A DNA stretch of 64,000 bases from assembly GCA_022264855.1 (NCBI GenBank), contig JABYQU010000006.1, positions 248,001 to 312,000 on the forward strand, in the 5' to 3' direction. This DNA comes from Lenzites betulinus (lineage: Eukaryota; Basidiomycota; Agaricomycetes; Polyporales; Polyporaceae). Under the pieces are notes generated by a model that worked only from the letters and a program-made list of their open reading frames with translations, made no database searches and was not told where the DNA came from. The position numbers and the translations under genes are program-made. Of the stretch, positions 12,013 through 22,936 are shown piece by piece; the first letter of the stretch is position 1; the number at the start of each line of letters is the position of its first letter.

Positions 12013-13690
12013 TCAATCCCCGGGCCCAACATCGGGAAATGTATACCCTCATAATGTCTTCGCCTCCGCTGCATATCTACACTCCCAACAAAGGCGAACC
12101 CCCTTCCTGCTCAGGTCTCCGCTCGCCCGTATCACAATTAAGCTCGCCGATGTGCGTGCCTGGGCTGCAGGCTCTGCGGCCTGAGAGGGGACGGCTCGGG
12201 ATCGATCGCCTCCCCGCCCGATTGATCACCGTCCCCGCGCCCGGACGACGGAGGGGCCCCACGCACGGCACGCGCCCCCGATGCGGCGACCTCAAGTACG
12301 CGTATTTGACAGCCCTCTCCCCGCCGGCTCTGGCGGAGTCCGTCCGTCCCCCGTCCCCCGTCCGACATCCGCAGCGCATCGCCGTAGTGCCAACTCGCGC
12401 CCCGACCCTCAGGGCCGCCGCCACAGGTGCGTTTCCGCGACGTGCCCCGATCCGCTATCTTGATTAGCCCGATGTGCCGCACAGAGCTGTGCAGGCGTAC
12501 TGGCGTGGTAGGTGCGCGTGTGCCGCGGCGCCGTGCGCCTGCGCAGCCGGACGTGTGCTTCGGGGCTTCTGGCGCGGACGCCCGCAGGCCGTTCAACAGG
12601 CTCTCGCGCCGCAGTGCGCGAGCGCACGCCCCGCCGTCGCGCGGGCGTAAGCATTACACATGCACGCCAGCGGCGGGCGGTTGCGCGCCGTCATGGGGCG
12701 CGTCGGAGTGGCAACTGCTGCACATCGCTATCGTGAAGCTACAGCGGCGCGTGCAATCGCGCGCGCGGGGGCGGTAGGGGGCGATACGGCCCCCGGGCAG
12801 GCAGTCTGCGCGCGTTGTGCGGGTATTGGCAATGGCGAAGGTGAAGGTTCGACGTCCGAATTCATTTCGCGAGGGCATTGCTGCTCACGCGGATGCAAAG
12901 GGCATGTCATAGCGTTCGCGAAGCATCGATCCTCGAACGTCGCGATAGCTCTCGGACGATCATGGGGCATTGCCTCCTCATGGGACGCTATGCGCGCTAT
13001 GTGTCGTTCGACGAGGAGCGCCCCGCTCGAGACGGGATGTACGCAATTGTTCCCGCGAGGTGACAGTCCTACATCCATGCGGGGACTTCTGTACCTCTGA
13101 CGCAGCGCAGATGCGTTTGCATCGAAGGCGAATGGGCACAACTCACTCCACCTTTACGCCGGTGTGTCGCGGAGCCAGTAAGCGTGCGGCGAACGTCCTG
13201 TCCCGCACGAGCCCGTACGCCGCATATAGCACAAGGAAGACTGAAGTGTTGGTGTGTTATCGGCTAGAAACCGTGCCACTGTGGTGCCGACGTCGTTTCG
13301 CCTCTGAGCGGTGCTCCTGACCCTATCAGGCGTTCTGTTCACTCCGGAGTCCGTGTGCGAGCGCGGGCCGTGATGTGTGTGTTCGAGCGTGGCGCTTGAC
13401 TTTGTGTACTATGGACGCCGGCTGATGTTCAGCCTTACCGGCGTCGAAGGGTATATGGGAGCAATATGTTGCGTCGAGGAGGCAGTGGTCGCCGTAGGAA
13501 GTGAGTACACGGGCCAGCCTGTAGGAAGGAGACGGTCAGGACGATATATAGCGGAGTAGATTTACGTCCACGGTAGGTGTCACATTCCTTTTCATTCAAC
13601 TCCTCGCTCACGCCTTCCTCTTTGTCGTTTCTCTCATATTATAGCCACTACCCCATACTCTTGTGCACTCGTTGACGAGCCACAGACATA
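12013..13690. other. GC-rich intergenic region without a supported gene
   Basis: 1.7 kb that starts abruptly GC- and CpG-rich and stays so. Several reading frames stay open on both strands at once, as expected from base composition, and their translations are arginine/proline-rich with no domain. Only the TATA element near 13544 could be assigned. Confidence 0.55.
13544..13550 (+). promoter_or_regulatory. TATA box of the DUF7702-like gene
   Basis: ATATATA followed by GCGG, about 140 bases upstream of the ATG at 13691 and in the same orientation. The core promoter role is inferred from position. Confidence 0.4.
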
Positions 13691-14814
13691 ATGGGCCTTG
13701 ACGCGCGTGGATACATTGCCATCGCAGAGATTGTCCTCTACGCACCCATCATCCTGGTGGTCATCCCCGTTCTTTTCCGCAATGGCTTCTCCAAGAAGGC
13801 CGGATGGGTGTATCTTCTTCTGCTCTCCATATGTAAGTACCCATGGCCCGATCAAATACATGCAAAGGCTGACTGTGAATTTCACAACAGTCCGTATTGT
13901 CGGAGGTGTTACGCACGTTATGTACGAAACTCAGTCAAACCCAAGCAAGACGCTCTTGACCATCTTCACGGTCACCGAGTCTGCCGGGCTATCCCAGCTG
14001 CTAGTCGCGACCAGCGGATTTCTCAGCACCGTGTACGTCCCTGCCAACATTATAATTCTACAACGCCCATGCTGAGCACTCCTCATCTCCCTCAGTGTGC
14101 AGCACTCCCTCGACAAGCACACACACGTCAAGTATGGCCTGCTCGCGCTCGAACTGCTCGGCACGGGCGCGCTCCTGCTCATCGTCGTCGGCGGGACGAA
14201 GGCAGGCAACGCGAAGACGCAGGACGAGCTGAACCAGGCCGCGACCTTCCGGCACATCGGCATCATCGTCTTCGCGCTGCTCTACCTCGCCGTCGCCGGC
14301 CTCGTCGCGTACCTCTGGGCGCACAGGCAGGACATCCTCAAGTACCGGCGCAAGGTCCGTTCCCCCTCTCACTGCTACTGTATCGCTTTCAATTATGCTC
14401 AACGCGCGACAGCTCCTCCTCGGCATCGCATGCGCGCTCCCCTTCCTCGGCGTGCGCGTCCTCTACGGCGTCCTCTCCGCCTTCGCCCCCGCCACCGCCG
14501 GGCTCGACGCCGCCGGGCACCCCACGGCCCTGCACCCCACCTCGTTCTTGACCAAGTTCAGCACGGCGACGGGCAGCTGGGCGCTCTTCCTGTTCATGGA
14601 CTTCGCGATGGAGTACGCGGTCGTGCTCACGTACACCGTCGTGGGCGTGCGCACGCCGCTCGCGCGCGACCTGGACGCGGAGCGTAGAGGCGACTACGTC
14701 GCGACGCCGACGGTCGCGGTGGGGAGCTTTTCGGCGAGGCGGGGGTATGGCGGCCAGGAGGATCTAAAGGCGAGCGGCGGGTACTCGCACCAGACCGGTG
14801 GGTTCGCGCCATAG
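13691..14814 (+). CDS. Seven-helix membrane protein of the DUF7702 type
   Basis: Four exons (13691-13832, 13891-14032, 14096-14354, 14413-14814) join in frame to 314 residues; the sum is a multiple of three. Hydrophobic segments occur at IAEIVLYAPIILVVIPVLF, LTIFTVTESAGLSQLLVATS, YGLLALELLGTGALLLIVVG, HIGIIVFALLYLAVAGLVAY, LLLGIACALPFLGVRVLYGV and WALFLFMDFAMEYAVVLTYT, plus a weaker one at GWVYLLLLSI. That gives about seven membrane passes and a hydrophilic C-terminal tail. This layout and the N-terminus match the fungal family annotated as DUF7702, often multicopy in basidiomycetes and of unknown function; a receptor-like role is possible but not shown. The ATG at 13691 is the only sensible start. 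Confidence 0.78.
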
Positions 14815-15510
14815 GGCACTAGACCTACCGCACATAGTATAAAGGCCAGCCAACGTGCATTGCACGGCGGGACGACCGAGGCCCCCGAGACTCATATGCG
14901 TGTTTGTTTGATAGTGATTTCTGCGGATATCCCGGGGCGCTAGCTAGATACATGGACTGCAGACACGCCTTCGACGCTCTCGACTGACTAATACCATAGC
15001 TCACAGCTAGCATTCCTAATTTATCGGATCGGCGGATAAGTGCCAAGTCTGTGGGTGCGCGCGGAGATTGGGAGGATGTGGGGGGAGACGTGTGGGGGGT
15101 GCTATGTTTGTACACTTCGGATTCCACGAGTCGATAACGGATGTGAGCGCGAGAGCAGAACGAAGGCTTGCGGGGGCGGAAGCGGGCGACAGAACGCGAA
15201 GCGTGAACGTTTGAACGTCCGGCCGGCGCGGCGCGCGAAATTCGAATCGAGCGCGAAGGTTGTGCGCGGGAGCGCGCGGGTATACAGCGTGCGTGCGTGC
15301 CAGCGGAGTGCGAACGCGGCCGAGGTTCGAGGTTCGAGGTTCGACCTGGTTCGGCTGTCGAGGTTCGACGTCCGAGGCTTGGTATTCGGTATTGAGTATT
15401 CGGTATTTGGTATTCGAGGCTCAAGGCTCGAGGCTCTAGAAAAGGAAGCGGGAGGATGGAAAGGAACTCGGAGGGTCGGAGGGTCGGAGGGTGCGCGGCG
15501 GACGGGATCG
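14815..15510. other. Intergenic region with simple repeats
   Basis: Lies between two convergent genes. It holds no gene, but the right half carries a cluster of short direct repeats, listed separately. Confidence 0.55.
15327..15440. repeat. Degenerate short tandem repeats (GAGGTTCGA and TATTCGGTATT families)
   Basis: GAGGTTCGA is repeated head to tail about three times near 15328-15350 and again near 15359. It grades into a run of ATTCGGTATT/ATTCGAGG variants (about 15384-15418) and GGCTCAAGGCTCGAGGCTC. It lies just downstream of the P450 stop codon. This looks like slippage-derived low-complexity DNA, not a known satellite. Confidence 0.6.
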
Positions 15511-18500
15511 TCACTGCTCGATCGCGAGCGCCGCGCGCGCCTGCGCGATGATCTCCGCGGCCTTCTCCCGGTCCCCCCGCGGGCGCACCGCACACGCGAA
15601 CGGCTTCGGGTGGCTGCAGGGCGTAGGAATCCACGAGAGGCACGCACACGCGCGGGAACGGGGGAGACGGGGGCGGGGTCGGGCGGCGAGGATCGAGGAG
15701 CAAGGGACGCGAGGAGCGAGGGGGAAACAAGCGTCAGCGACAGCAGAATGGAAGGCCGGCATTCAAATATTCGCGCATCATGCGACATGCGACCCGCGCG
15801 GGGATGCGCGACTCGGCGAGCCGCGAGGGACGACTCGGCGAGGTGCGAGCGAAGCAAAGAGCAAGCGAGGAGCGAAGGAAGGGCACGGGAGGGGGCAAGA
15901 AGGGAGGAAGAACGGGAAAAGGACTCGCCTGACGAAGCCGGACGTGAACTCGGGCGGGGGCGTGATCTCGTGCCCGTACGCGTCGACGGCCTTGCCGACG
16001 TCGAAGAGCGCGATGACGCACGCCATCGCGAGCCACACGCCCGCGTCCGCGAAGTCGCGCCCCGGGCACACCCTGTCGCCGTGTTTTCGCGCGTCCGGTG
16101 CGTTGGCGAGCGCACGTGGGTGGTGCGTGAGGGCGTGGGTGCATGGCGCGAAGGCGAAGGCGAAGTGGGAGTCGAAGTGGACGGATGCAAACGCCAGTCA
16201 GTATAGGCCCCGAGACGTGGACGCGCGAGGATAGAAGGCATAGGGAAGGGGGAACGGGGAACGGGGGGAGAACTCACCGGCGGCCAAAGCCGAACACGAA
16301 GCGGCGGGGGTCCGCCTGCGCGGCCGTCGCGGCGTCCATCTCGAGCCAGCGCTCGGGGCGGAACGCCTGTGGCTCGGGGTAGAGCGTCGGGTCTTGGGTC
16401 ATATTCCTGTAGGGTGCGTGTGTGTGTGTGAGTGCCGTGTCGTGTGTGAGAGCGAAACGGAGGAGGGAGGGGGGCAGAGGGGACAGAGGGGACATAGTGG
16501 AGGGGGAGGGGGAAGAGGAGAGGAGAGAGGGATGGATGGACGGACGCACCAGATGTTGGGGATGACCATCGTGTTGGCGGGGATGCGGTACCCGCGGTAC
16601 ACGTCCTCCTCCGACACATGGTGCGGGATCGCTGCATTGCCGTAGCTAGGTTCAGCCCCCGCCAATACACACCACACACAGCGTACTGCACGCGCGCAGA
16701 CAGAACTCACCGAGCGGGACAGGACACTCCCACCTACAACACGCGACACCCAATGCATTCAATCAGTCCTGTCAACTCGGCAACGCGCGATCGGGGTGAA
16801 TGCGAGCAGACGCACCGATACACCTCCATGAGCAACGCCTCAAGATACGGCAGATTCTCGCGGTCCGCCTCGTCCGGGAGGCGCGCGCGCCCGACGACGG
16901 CGTCCAGCTCCGCCTGCGCGCGCCGGAACGCGTCTGGGTGGCGCACCATTGCGAGGAAGAACGTCGAGAGCACCGTCACCGTCTGCCAGTGTTTAATATT
17001 CAATATTCAGGCGCGCGCCGCAATAACCGTCATTGTCATCGTCAGCGGGGGGAGGTCAGGTGGGGGAGGGTGAGCGAAGGGCGCACCGTGTCCGTGCCCG
17101 CTGGGGGAGGAAGGCGACGCGCGAGCGATGGAAGGGAGCGACAAAAAGAAGGAAAAGAAGGAGGAAGGGCGCGGGTCAGCTGCGCGGCGTGGGGGCGGAT
17201 GCGCGCGAGGGCACGACCGCACGCGCGCACGGACAGAAGGGGGGCGCACCTGCGTAGATGACGCCCGCGGCGCCCTTGATGTCCTCCTCCTCCTCGGGCG
17301 TGAGTCCGTTCCGCCGGTAGACGTCTTCGAGAAGCGTTGCCGTAAAGGACGGGCGCGCGGTGCCATTAGCCTGTGCGCGTGTGCGGGGTCAGTACGACCG
17401 ATACTCACGGACGGGGTGGACGAGTGCGGGGGAAGGTGCGAAGGGGGTAGGGCGAAGGTGGAAGGGGGAAGGGGGGAAGGGACGAGGGCGAGGGGAAGGG
17501 GAGGGCAGAAAGAGAGACGCACAAGGGAGGCCTTGACCATCGCATACGGGACATCGAGCAGCGCGCGCACGAGCCCGCGGATCTTGAGCGCGTTGCGCTT
17601 GAAGCCCGCGCCGGGCGCCCACGTCGGGAGGCTCTTCACTGTCCACGTTCGCGCGCGTCAGCGAGGTAGATATAAGTGCATATACGGACCGCGCCGGTCA
17701 GCGCGTACACGGACTGGGGGGTCGCGCACACACGGATTTGGGGTCGCGCGGGTCGCGCGGGGGGGAGGGGGAAAAGGGGAAAAGAGGAAAGACAACGCAC
17801 GGATGGGAAAAAAGTCGACGAGCATGGAGCCGGGGCTGCCGGCGAGGACGGTCTCGACGGTCGCGTTGCGCGCGAGCGCGACGTACTCGTCGTCGAGCGA
17901 GTGGATGCGGTGCCCGTACGTGATGTCCATGATCGTGCCCACCGCCCACCTGCCCGCGCGCGCACGCAGTGTCAGCATCTCATAACCATTGCGAGTAGAA
18001 GGGTTCGAGGGAGGCGAGGGGTAGGGGAGGAGAGATAGGGAGAAGGGGAAAAGGGCAAGGGGAAGAGGCGCACCGATGGATATGCTCCTCGAACGCATCG
18101 GGCGTAGCGAGCAGCCCGGCGAGGAGCGTGCACGTCTCGCGGTGCTGCACGGCGCGGTGCGCGAGCAGCGCGTCGCGCGTCTGGAAGTTGTCGTGCATCC
18201 AGCGGCGGTGCTTGCGGAACCGCTCGCCGCACGACATGTGCGTCACCACGCTGTCCCAGCCCATCCTATATTGTCCGCATGCCCGGCGCGCGTCGTCCGC
18301 GTCAGTCGTTACTGCTCATCCATAACATAAACACGGCAAGGGCGGGGGACGCACAGCTCAGCAAGCAAAATAAGACGCGGCCGGTCCGAGTACCGCGCGC
18401 TGCGCTTCTCGAGCAGGTCGTGCGCCGCGCGCAGCGAGTTGAGCACGAGCACGGGCCGCGCGAACAGCTTCGCGTACACGACGTCGCCTATACTAATAGT

Positions 18501-18979
18501 AATCAGCGCCCGTTCAGTAAGTTGGGTGCGTTACGCGTTGCGCCACGCCACGCCACCGTAATTCCAGATCGCCCGCGCCCGCGCCCGCCCCGCGTGCGCA
18601 ATCACGGATTGGCGTGGGCGATGCGGGGGCATCGGCATCACGCGCGACGGGCGACGGGCGACGCGACGCGAGGGCGATGTGGACATGGAGGCAAGCAAGG
18701 GCAAGGACAAGAAAGGAACGCAGACGCACCGTACTGCGCGGCCCACGCGCCGAACGTGCGCTGCTGGTAGTCCATCGGGAGCTGGTGCACGTTCCCCAGC
18801 ACGGGCAGCGCGCGCGGGCCCGGCGGCGTCTGCCGCGCGCGCGCGTGCTTCCCATGAATATTGATGTTCTTCGGGGACGCGCGCGAGGAGAGGAAGGCGA
18901 AGGCGAGGCGGAGGAGGACGAAGGCGAAGGCGGCGGCGCTGACGGGCGCGACGACGTGGAAGACCGGGATGGGCACCAT
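15511..18979 (-). CDS. Cytochrome P450 monooxygenase 1 (long-intron copy)
   Basis: Haem monooxygenase, membrane anchored. It starts at the ATG at 18979 with a hydrophobic anchor ([20 protein letters not shown]) and the proline-rich hinge [17 protein letters not shown]. In order: [64 protein letters not shown] and [11 protein letters not shown] 14-nt micro-exon at 17087-17100 supplies the I-helix motif AGTDT, followed by [16 protein letters not shown]. The ExxR motif is EVYR; a 23-nt micro-exon at 16711-16733 adds WECPVPL. Then AIPHHV, FRPERW and the haem loop [14 protein letters not shown], whose cysteine ligates the haem. The last intron (15614-15928) has a GC donor (GCGAGT). Introns are long (often 80-315 nt) and pyrimidine-rich on the coding strand, unlike the two P450s further right. 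All catalytic motifs are intact. Fungal relatives are annotated as O-methylsterigmatocystin oxidoreductase-like; the substrate is unknown. Confidence 0.88.
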
Positions 18980-21536
18980 CGCGCGCTTGGGGTGGGGAGG
19001 GGCGGGGCGGGGCGCGGGGTGTGGCGGGGGCGGGGGAGGAAGGCGGGGGCGAAGGCGGGGCGGGGAGAGAAGATGGGCGAAGGAGGGCGAAGGCGAGGAG
19101 AAGCACGCAAGCCGCGGCAGGGGCAGACTAGCGCCGGGGGCCAACAGGAAGACTCAGGAAGGCGGCGTCCACGCGGGGCTCTTACTCCTGCTCCTACTAG
19201 TACTTGCTGTGAGCAGGTCTGGCAGCGACGGAGGCGGCTCGGAAGCGACAGCTAAGGACGGCGCGCGCAAGCAAGCAGTGGCAGGCAGCGGAGGAGGCAC
19301 ACCACGCCCCGGCTTTATAGTTATACGCGGCACCCGGGCGAGGGACGCCGCGGAGCTCGAGGGTGTGGGTCGCTCGCCATGGGTGCGCTCGCGCACGCGC
19401 GCCCGCGCTGGACACAGTATCGCGATTCTGAATTCTCGATTCTGGATTCTGGATGGCGTCCGCATCCGTCAGGCTCGCCGCGAGCCTTCACGCGCCCATT
19501 ATTGCACTGGGACTGGCAGGGTCGCGCGGGCCCTCCGGCGGGGCATATCAGGAATGCGGAATCTGCAGGCAGCACGCCTGGGGAGGGAGCGTCGACTGCC
19601 GAATACCGAACACGAATGATTCGATGATGTGCAGGGCGAGAGCGAGCGCGAGGTTCCCGGGGCGGGGGCGGCCCAGCGCAGCGGTACGCCCCAGGCTCGC
19701 AGGCTTCGCCTTCTGTCGGCTGTCGGCTGTCAGCGCGCGGCTCTCTTCTCCTTCGCGAGAGGCGCGGGAGGGCCGGGGTGATGCAATGGGAGCCTGAGTG
19801 GCACATTGGCACGCCGCACCGCAGGTGGATCGGGCATGCCAGGCCCGATGCGCCGCGTATCGCGATGCGTGCTCTTGTCCGTGCTCAGGCTGCTGATGGA
19901 CAGCTGCGGCAAGCTTGTCACTTGAGCTCAAGCTGAAGTGCGACAGAATCCAGAATCACCGACACCGACAGCTGAAGCGAGGAATACCTAGATACTAGAT
20001 AGGGCGATTGCCGTCCGGAGTCGAGAGACCCCTAGAGACCCACGGACCACGGGGCCATCAGCGGCCGTGTCAGTCAGTACTGGCGATTGCGCGAGGGGCG
20101 AGGGCGAGGAGATGCGCGAGGTTCTCGGGATTGCGTACGTGCGCGCGATGGAGTGCGTGAGGGGGTGGCCCAGGCGTCGCGGAGGCCATAGCGTGTGCTC
20201 GTCGAGCATCGCATGCGCACTGAGTAGGGTGGCCCGAGGCCCCCAGTGGTACATAGGCGTGGAAAGCGACGGGGAAAACGCGACGCCGCATATCGACGCC
20301 ATCGAGTCCTCAGGCTGCACGTCGAACTCGAACCCCTCTCGACCTCGAACTCGAACTCCCCGCGAATCGTGCGCGCGTGCGGCCCCCCATTGAACCGCGG
20401 GACCTATCGGGCTCGGCAGAGGCGGCGCCGGGGACAAGACCTGATCCATCTCAGTCCTGCCAGTGAGTCCTGATCAATCGCAAGCACCCGTGGGAGGTTC
20501 GAGAGCAAGCAGCTGGCTTCGCGCTCGAATTCCGCCTGGAACGGCGAGGGAGATTGCGCACATCGGGACTGTCAGCCGACCCCGCGTGCGGTGGAACGGG
20601 GGAACGGGGGGCAGGCTTTACGTACGGCCGTGGGTGGGTGGCCTCCCGAGGCTTCGACGTCGTCCGTGGCCACTGCGGAGGGATCGGGGATTTGAGAATG
20701 GGAAGGGCGGTACTCCTTGGGGCACGGACGGAGGGTTCCTGGCTAGCCTGTGGAGTGCAAGTTGTGGAGTACGGATTGCGGATTGCTTGCAAGGTTCGCG
20801 ACGTGCCCGGGGGAAGCGGGATCGGGATCGATGCCCTCCCTCCGCTGCGCGTATGGTGGCAGCAGCTCTGCACTCGGGAGGTGGTGCACGGTACATGTGC
20901 CACAAGGCCATGGGAATTAACGCGCTCGCCGACCAACTCGCCGCGGCGTCTCCCCGTACTCTCGCACTCTCGCACGTACGGCATGTCGTCAGTACTTCAG
21001 TCCTTCAGTGGCAATAAACCGCCCCGTCTTGGCACCGTCGAATTCTCCCCCGAGCCTCCATATTCAGTACAGTTTACGAGTACCAGTCGACATCAGAAGT
21101 GGGCGCAAGACGGGATCAGACCCGCGCCGCTTGCGCCTGCAGCTGATGCGACATAGCTTCAGGTTGATTATGACATTGATAGCTGCTGTCGACTCGCGAG
21201 GAACAGAAAGAGAAACAGAAGGCGAAGGAGACGGAGATGTATTAACGGAACCTTTAGACATGATCACGATATGCCGTTTTGGGAGCGGTGATTGTGATAG
21301 GCGCTGCTCGGGTAGACGGTATAGCGTGAAGCTCGCGTCGCGGCAAGACTGGGGGAGCGTGCGTAGAAGAGGAAGAACGGAGGGAATTTTGATATGTCTG
21401 GTGAGGGTGCGGGAGGAGGAGTCTATGGGTGTACATCCCGCGGAAATCGGAGGGGCGTCGGCGCAGCTGGATTCGATGGAGGCGTACATGCCAACCTCAC
21501 AACCGTCGATGATAGCGTCAGAGGCAGCTCTGCGAG
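18980..21536. other. GC-rich intergenic region upstream of P450 1
   Basis: 2.5 kb of GC-rich DNA with short iterated words such as ATTCTGGATTCTGGAT (about 19438) and GTCGGCTGTCGGCTGTC (about 19714). A TATAAAG on the minus strand near 19313-19319 could belong to P450 1, although the distance to its ATG is about 330 bases. No gene was supported; open frames are compositional. Confidence 0.5.
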
Positions 21537-21609
21537 GGTTGAGTGGTGTAGTGGTTATCACTCTTGTCTTACACACAAGCGGTCGTCGGTTCGATCCCGG
21601 CCTCAATCA
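21537..21609 (+). tRNA. tRNA-Val (anticodon UAC)
   Basis: A 73-nt cloverleaf can be drawn by hand. The acceptor stem GGTTGAG pairs with CTCAATC with one G-U pair, and the discriminator base is A. The D arm GTGTAGTGGTTATCAC matches eukaryotic valine tRNAs. The anticodon stem CTTGT/ACAAG encloses loop CTTACAC with anticodon TAC. The variable loop has 5 nt. The T arm GTCGG/CCGGC has loop TTCGATC. The internal Pol III A box (TGGTGTAGTGG) and B box (GGTTCGATCCC) are intact, and there is no intron. CCA is not encoded, as usual in eukaryotes. Confidence 0.95.
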
Positions 21610-21613
21610 TTTT
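21610..21613 (+). terminator. RNA polymerase III terminator of tRNA-Val
   Basis: A run of four T residues begins directly after the discriminator base, the minimal Pol III stop signal. Confidence 0.75.
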
Positions 21614-21665
21614 CCTCCCTGTCCGACAGCCTCTCGCCGCGCCTCTCCCATGGCCCCCTTTCCTC

Positions 21666-22416
21666 AGGACCCCCGATTATAGTAGGCGAACTCACATCAG
21701 TATCCGGACAAAATTGGGTCCGCCAGGACCCCCTATGCTAGATTTTTTCCAGACAAAATAGGCCAAAATCGGGTACCAACCCACCTCCAATTGCCAGACA
21801 AATCGGCGGCCGCGATGGGGTAACCTACATCAAAACCCGGACAAATTAGCCGCCTACCTAGGCTCCTGAGGTTACCAACACATAGGCGCCCCAATCAATG
21901 GTTGTTATACACTGCATAGTATGTTGTACAGTTGGGTTAGCATCACTTACTCAGGCTATACGAAGGCTAATATCAAGCCGCTTATGATGGGACTATCGGA
22001 GATTGAATATCTGAGGCATATTATCAATAGCGCCCGCGCAGTCATGCTGCTTGAACGTACTGTGCTTCAAGCTTCAAGCTTCAGAGATCGAAATTTTCGC
22101 GATTTGGACCCAGTTTTGAACGTCTAAAGCGCTGTTGAGTACTATGGTGGTCATTCGGGATTTTTTTTATGCTTAACAGTGACTGGGGCGCTTTTTTCGG
22201 GCAAATTTCGTCCTAGGCGAACCTAATTCGCATTTTCCGGACATATATAGCCTGGTACCAACCCGGATTTGTTTTCCGGACAAATGGCCCCCGAAGGGGG
22301 CCGAACCTTGATTTTTTCCAGACATTTCGAGCGAAAAATGGCCCAAAAACCGCAGACATTTTGACCAAAATCCGGGTGGTCGAGATGTAGGTTCCCCTAC
22401 TATAATCGGGGGTCCT
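21666..22416. mobile_element. Non-autonomous DNA transposon (MITE-like, 751 bp) next to the tRNA gene
   Basis: Terminal inverted repeats are perfect over 21 bp (they begin AGGACCCCCGATTATA) and continue with three mismatches to about 33 bp (21666-21698 and 22384-22416). The flanking direct repeat CTTTCCTC is perfect and 8 bp long (21658-21665 and 22417-22424). Inside, a degenerate motif CCRGACAAAT recurs in one orientation at about 21704, 21750, 21794, 21837, 22237 and 22276. A second AGGACCCCC sits at 21725. No transposase frame is present. The first seven bases (AGGACCC) and the TCCGGACAAA-type subterminal motif are shared with the 635-bp element at 9562-10196, so the two probably use the same or related transposase. 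Confidence 0.87.
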
Positions 22417-22936
22417 CTTTCCTCCCGCCACCGACCACTCAGTCAAATAGCCTCCTCGACGTCGCGGTCGCCATCGCACTTAGATGACATCGGGCACGTC
22501 CGCCGACGCCACCCCGCCACCCCGCCGCCGTCCCGCTGCCCTAGTACTTATTGACTACCCCGCGCGCCTCCGCAGCCCCGGCCTCGTCCGCATCCAGCTC
22601 CTCCTCTGCGCGCTCCGGCCGCGTCCCTGGCATATGGCAGCCCGGGGCATCACTAGCACTGACGTACGTGCCAGTGCCCGCCGCGACCTCGACCTCGCCG
22701 CGCCGTCCGGGGTCCACATCGCGCTCTGTCCTGCAGGGCAAGCCGCTCTCCATTCTGCAAATGTGATACACCGCGCGATGCATTGCGTTCGCACCCCGGC
22801 GCCGCACACGCTACAGCCTTTGGACGTTTGAAGCCCTCTCGGCACCCTGGCGAGGTGGGTGTCTGATGGCCCGATGCGCGTTAGCGTTTGGACGCTGATG
22901 TATTATTGTGTAGATTATAGCGGGCGCGCCGCCGTG

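Noticed and set aside
13691..14551. 286-codon frame starting at the DUF7702-like ATG
   Set aside because: It reads through introns and shifts out of the membrane-protein frame; the four-exon model with conserved helices is preferred.
15328..15360. GGTTCGA words as tRNA B boxes
   Set aside because: They are part of an iterated simple repeat; no A box and no cloverleaf could be drawn.
15102..16691. 529-codon minus-strand open frame
   Set aside because: It is a different frame across the exons and introns of P450 1; the arginine/serine/proline-rich translation is compositional.
17003..17254. P450 1 as a pseudogene with a broken I-helix
   Set aside because: A direct exon-exon join is out of frame, but the 14-nt micro-exon at 17087-17100 restores frame and motif exactly.
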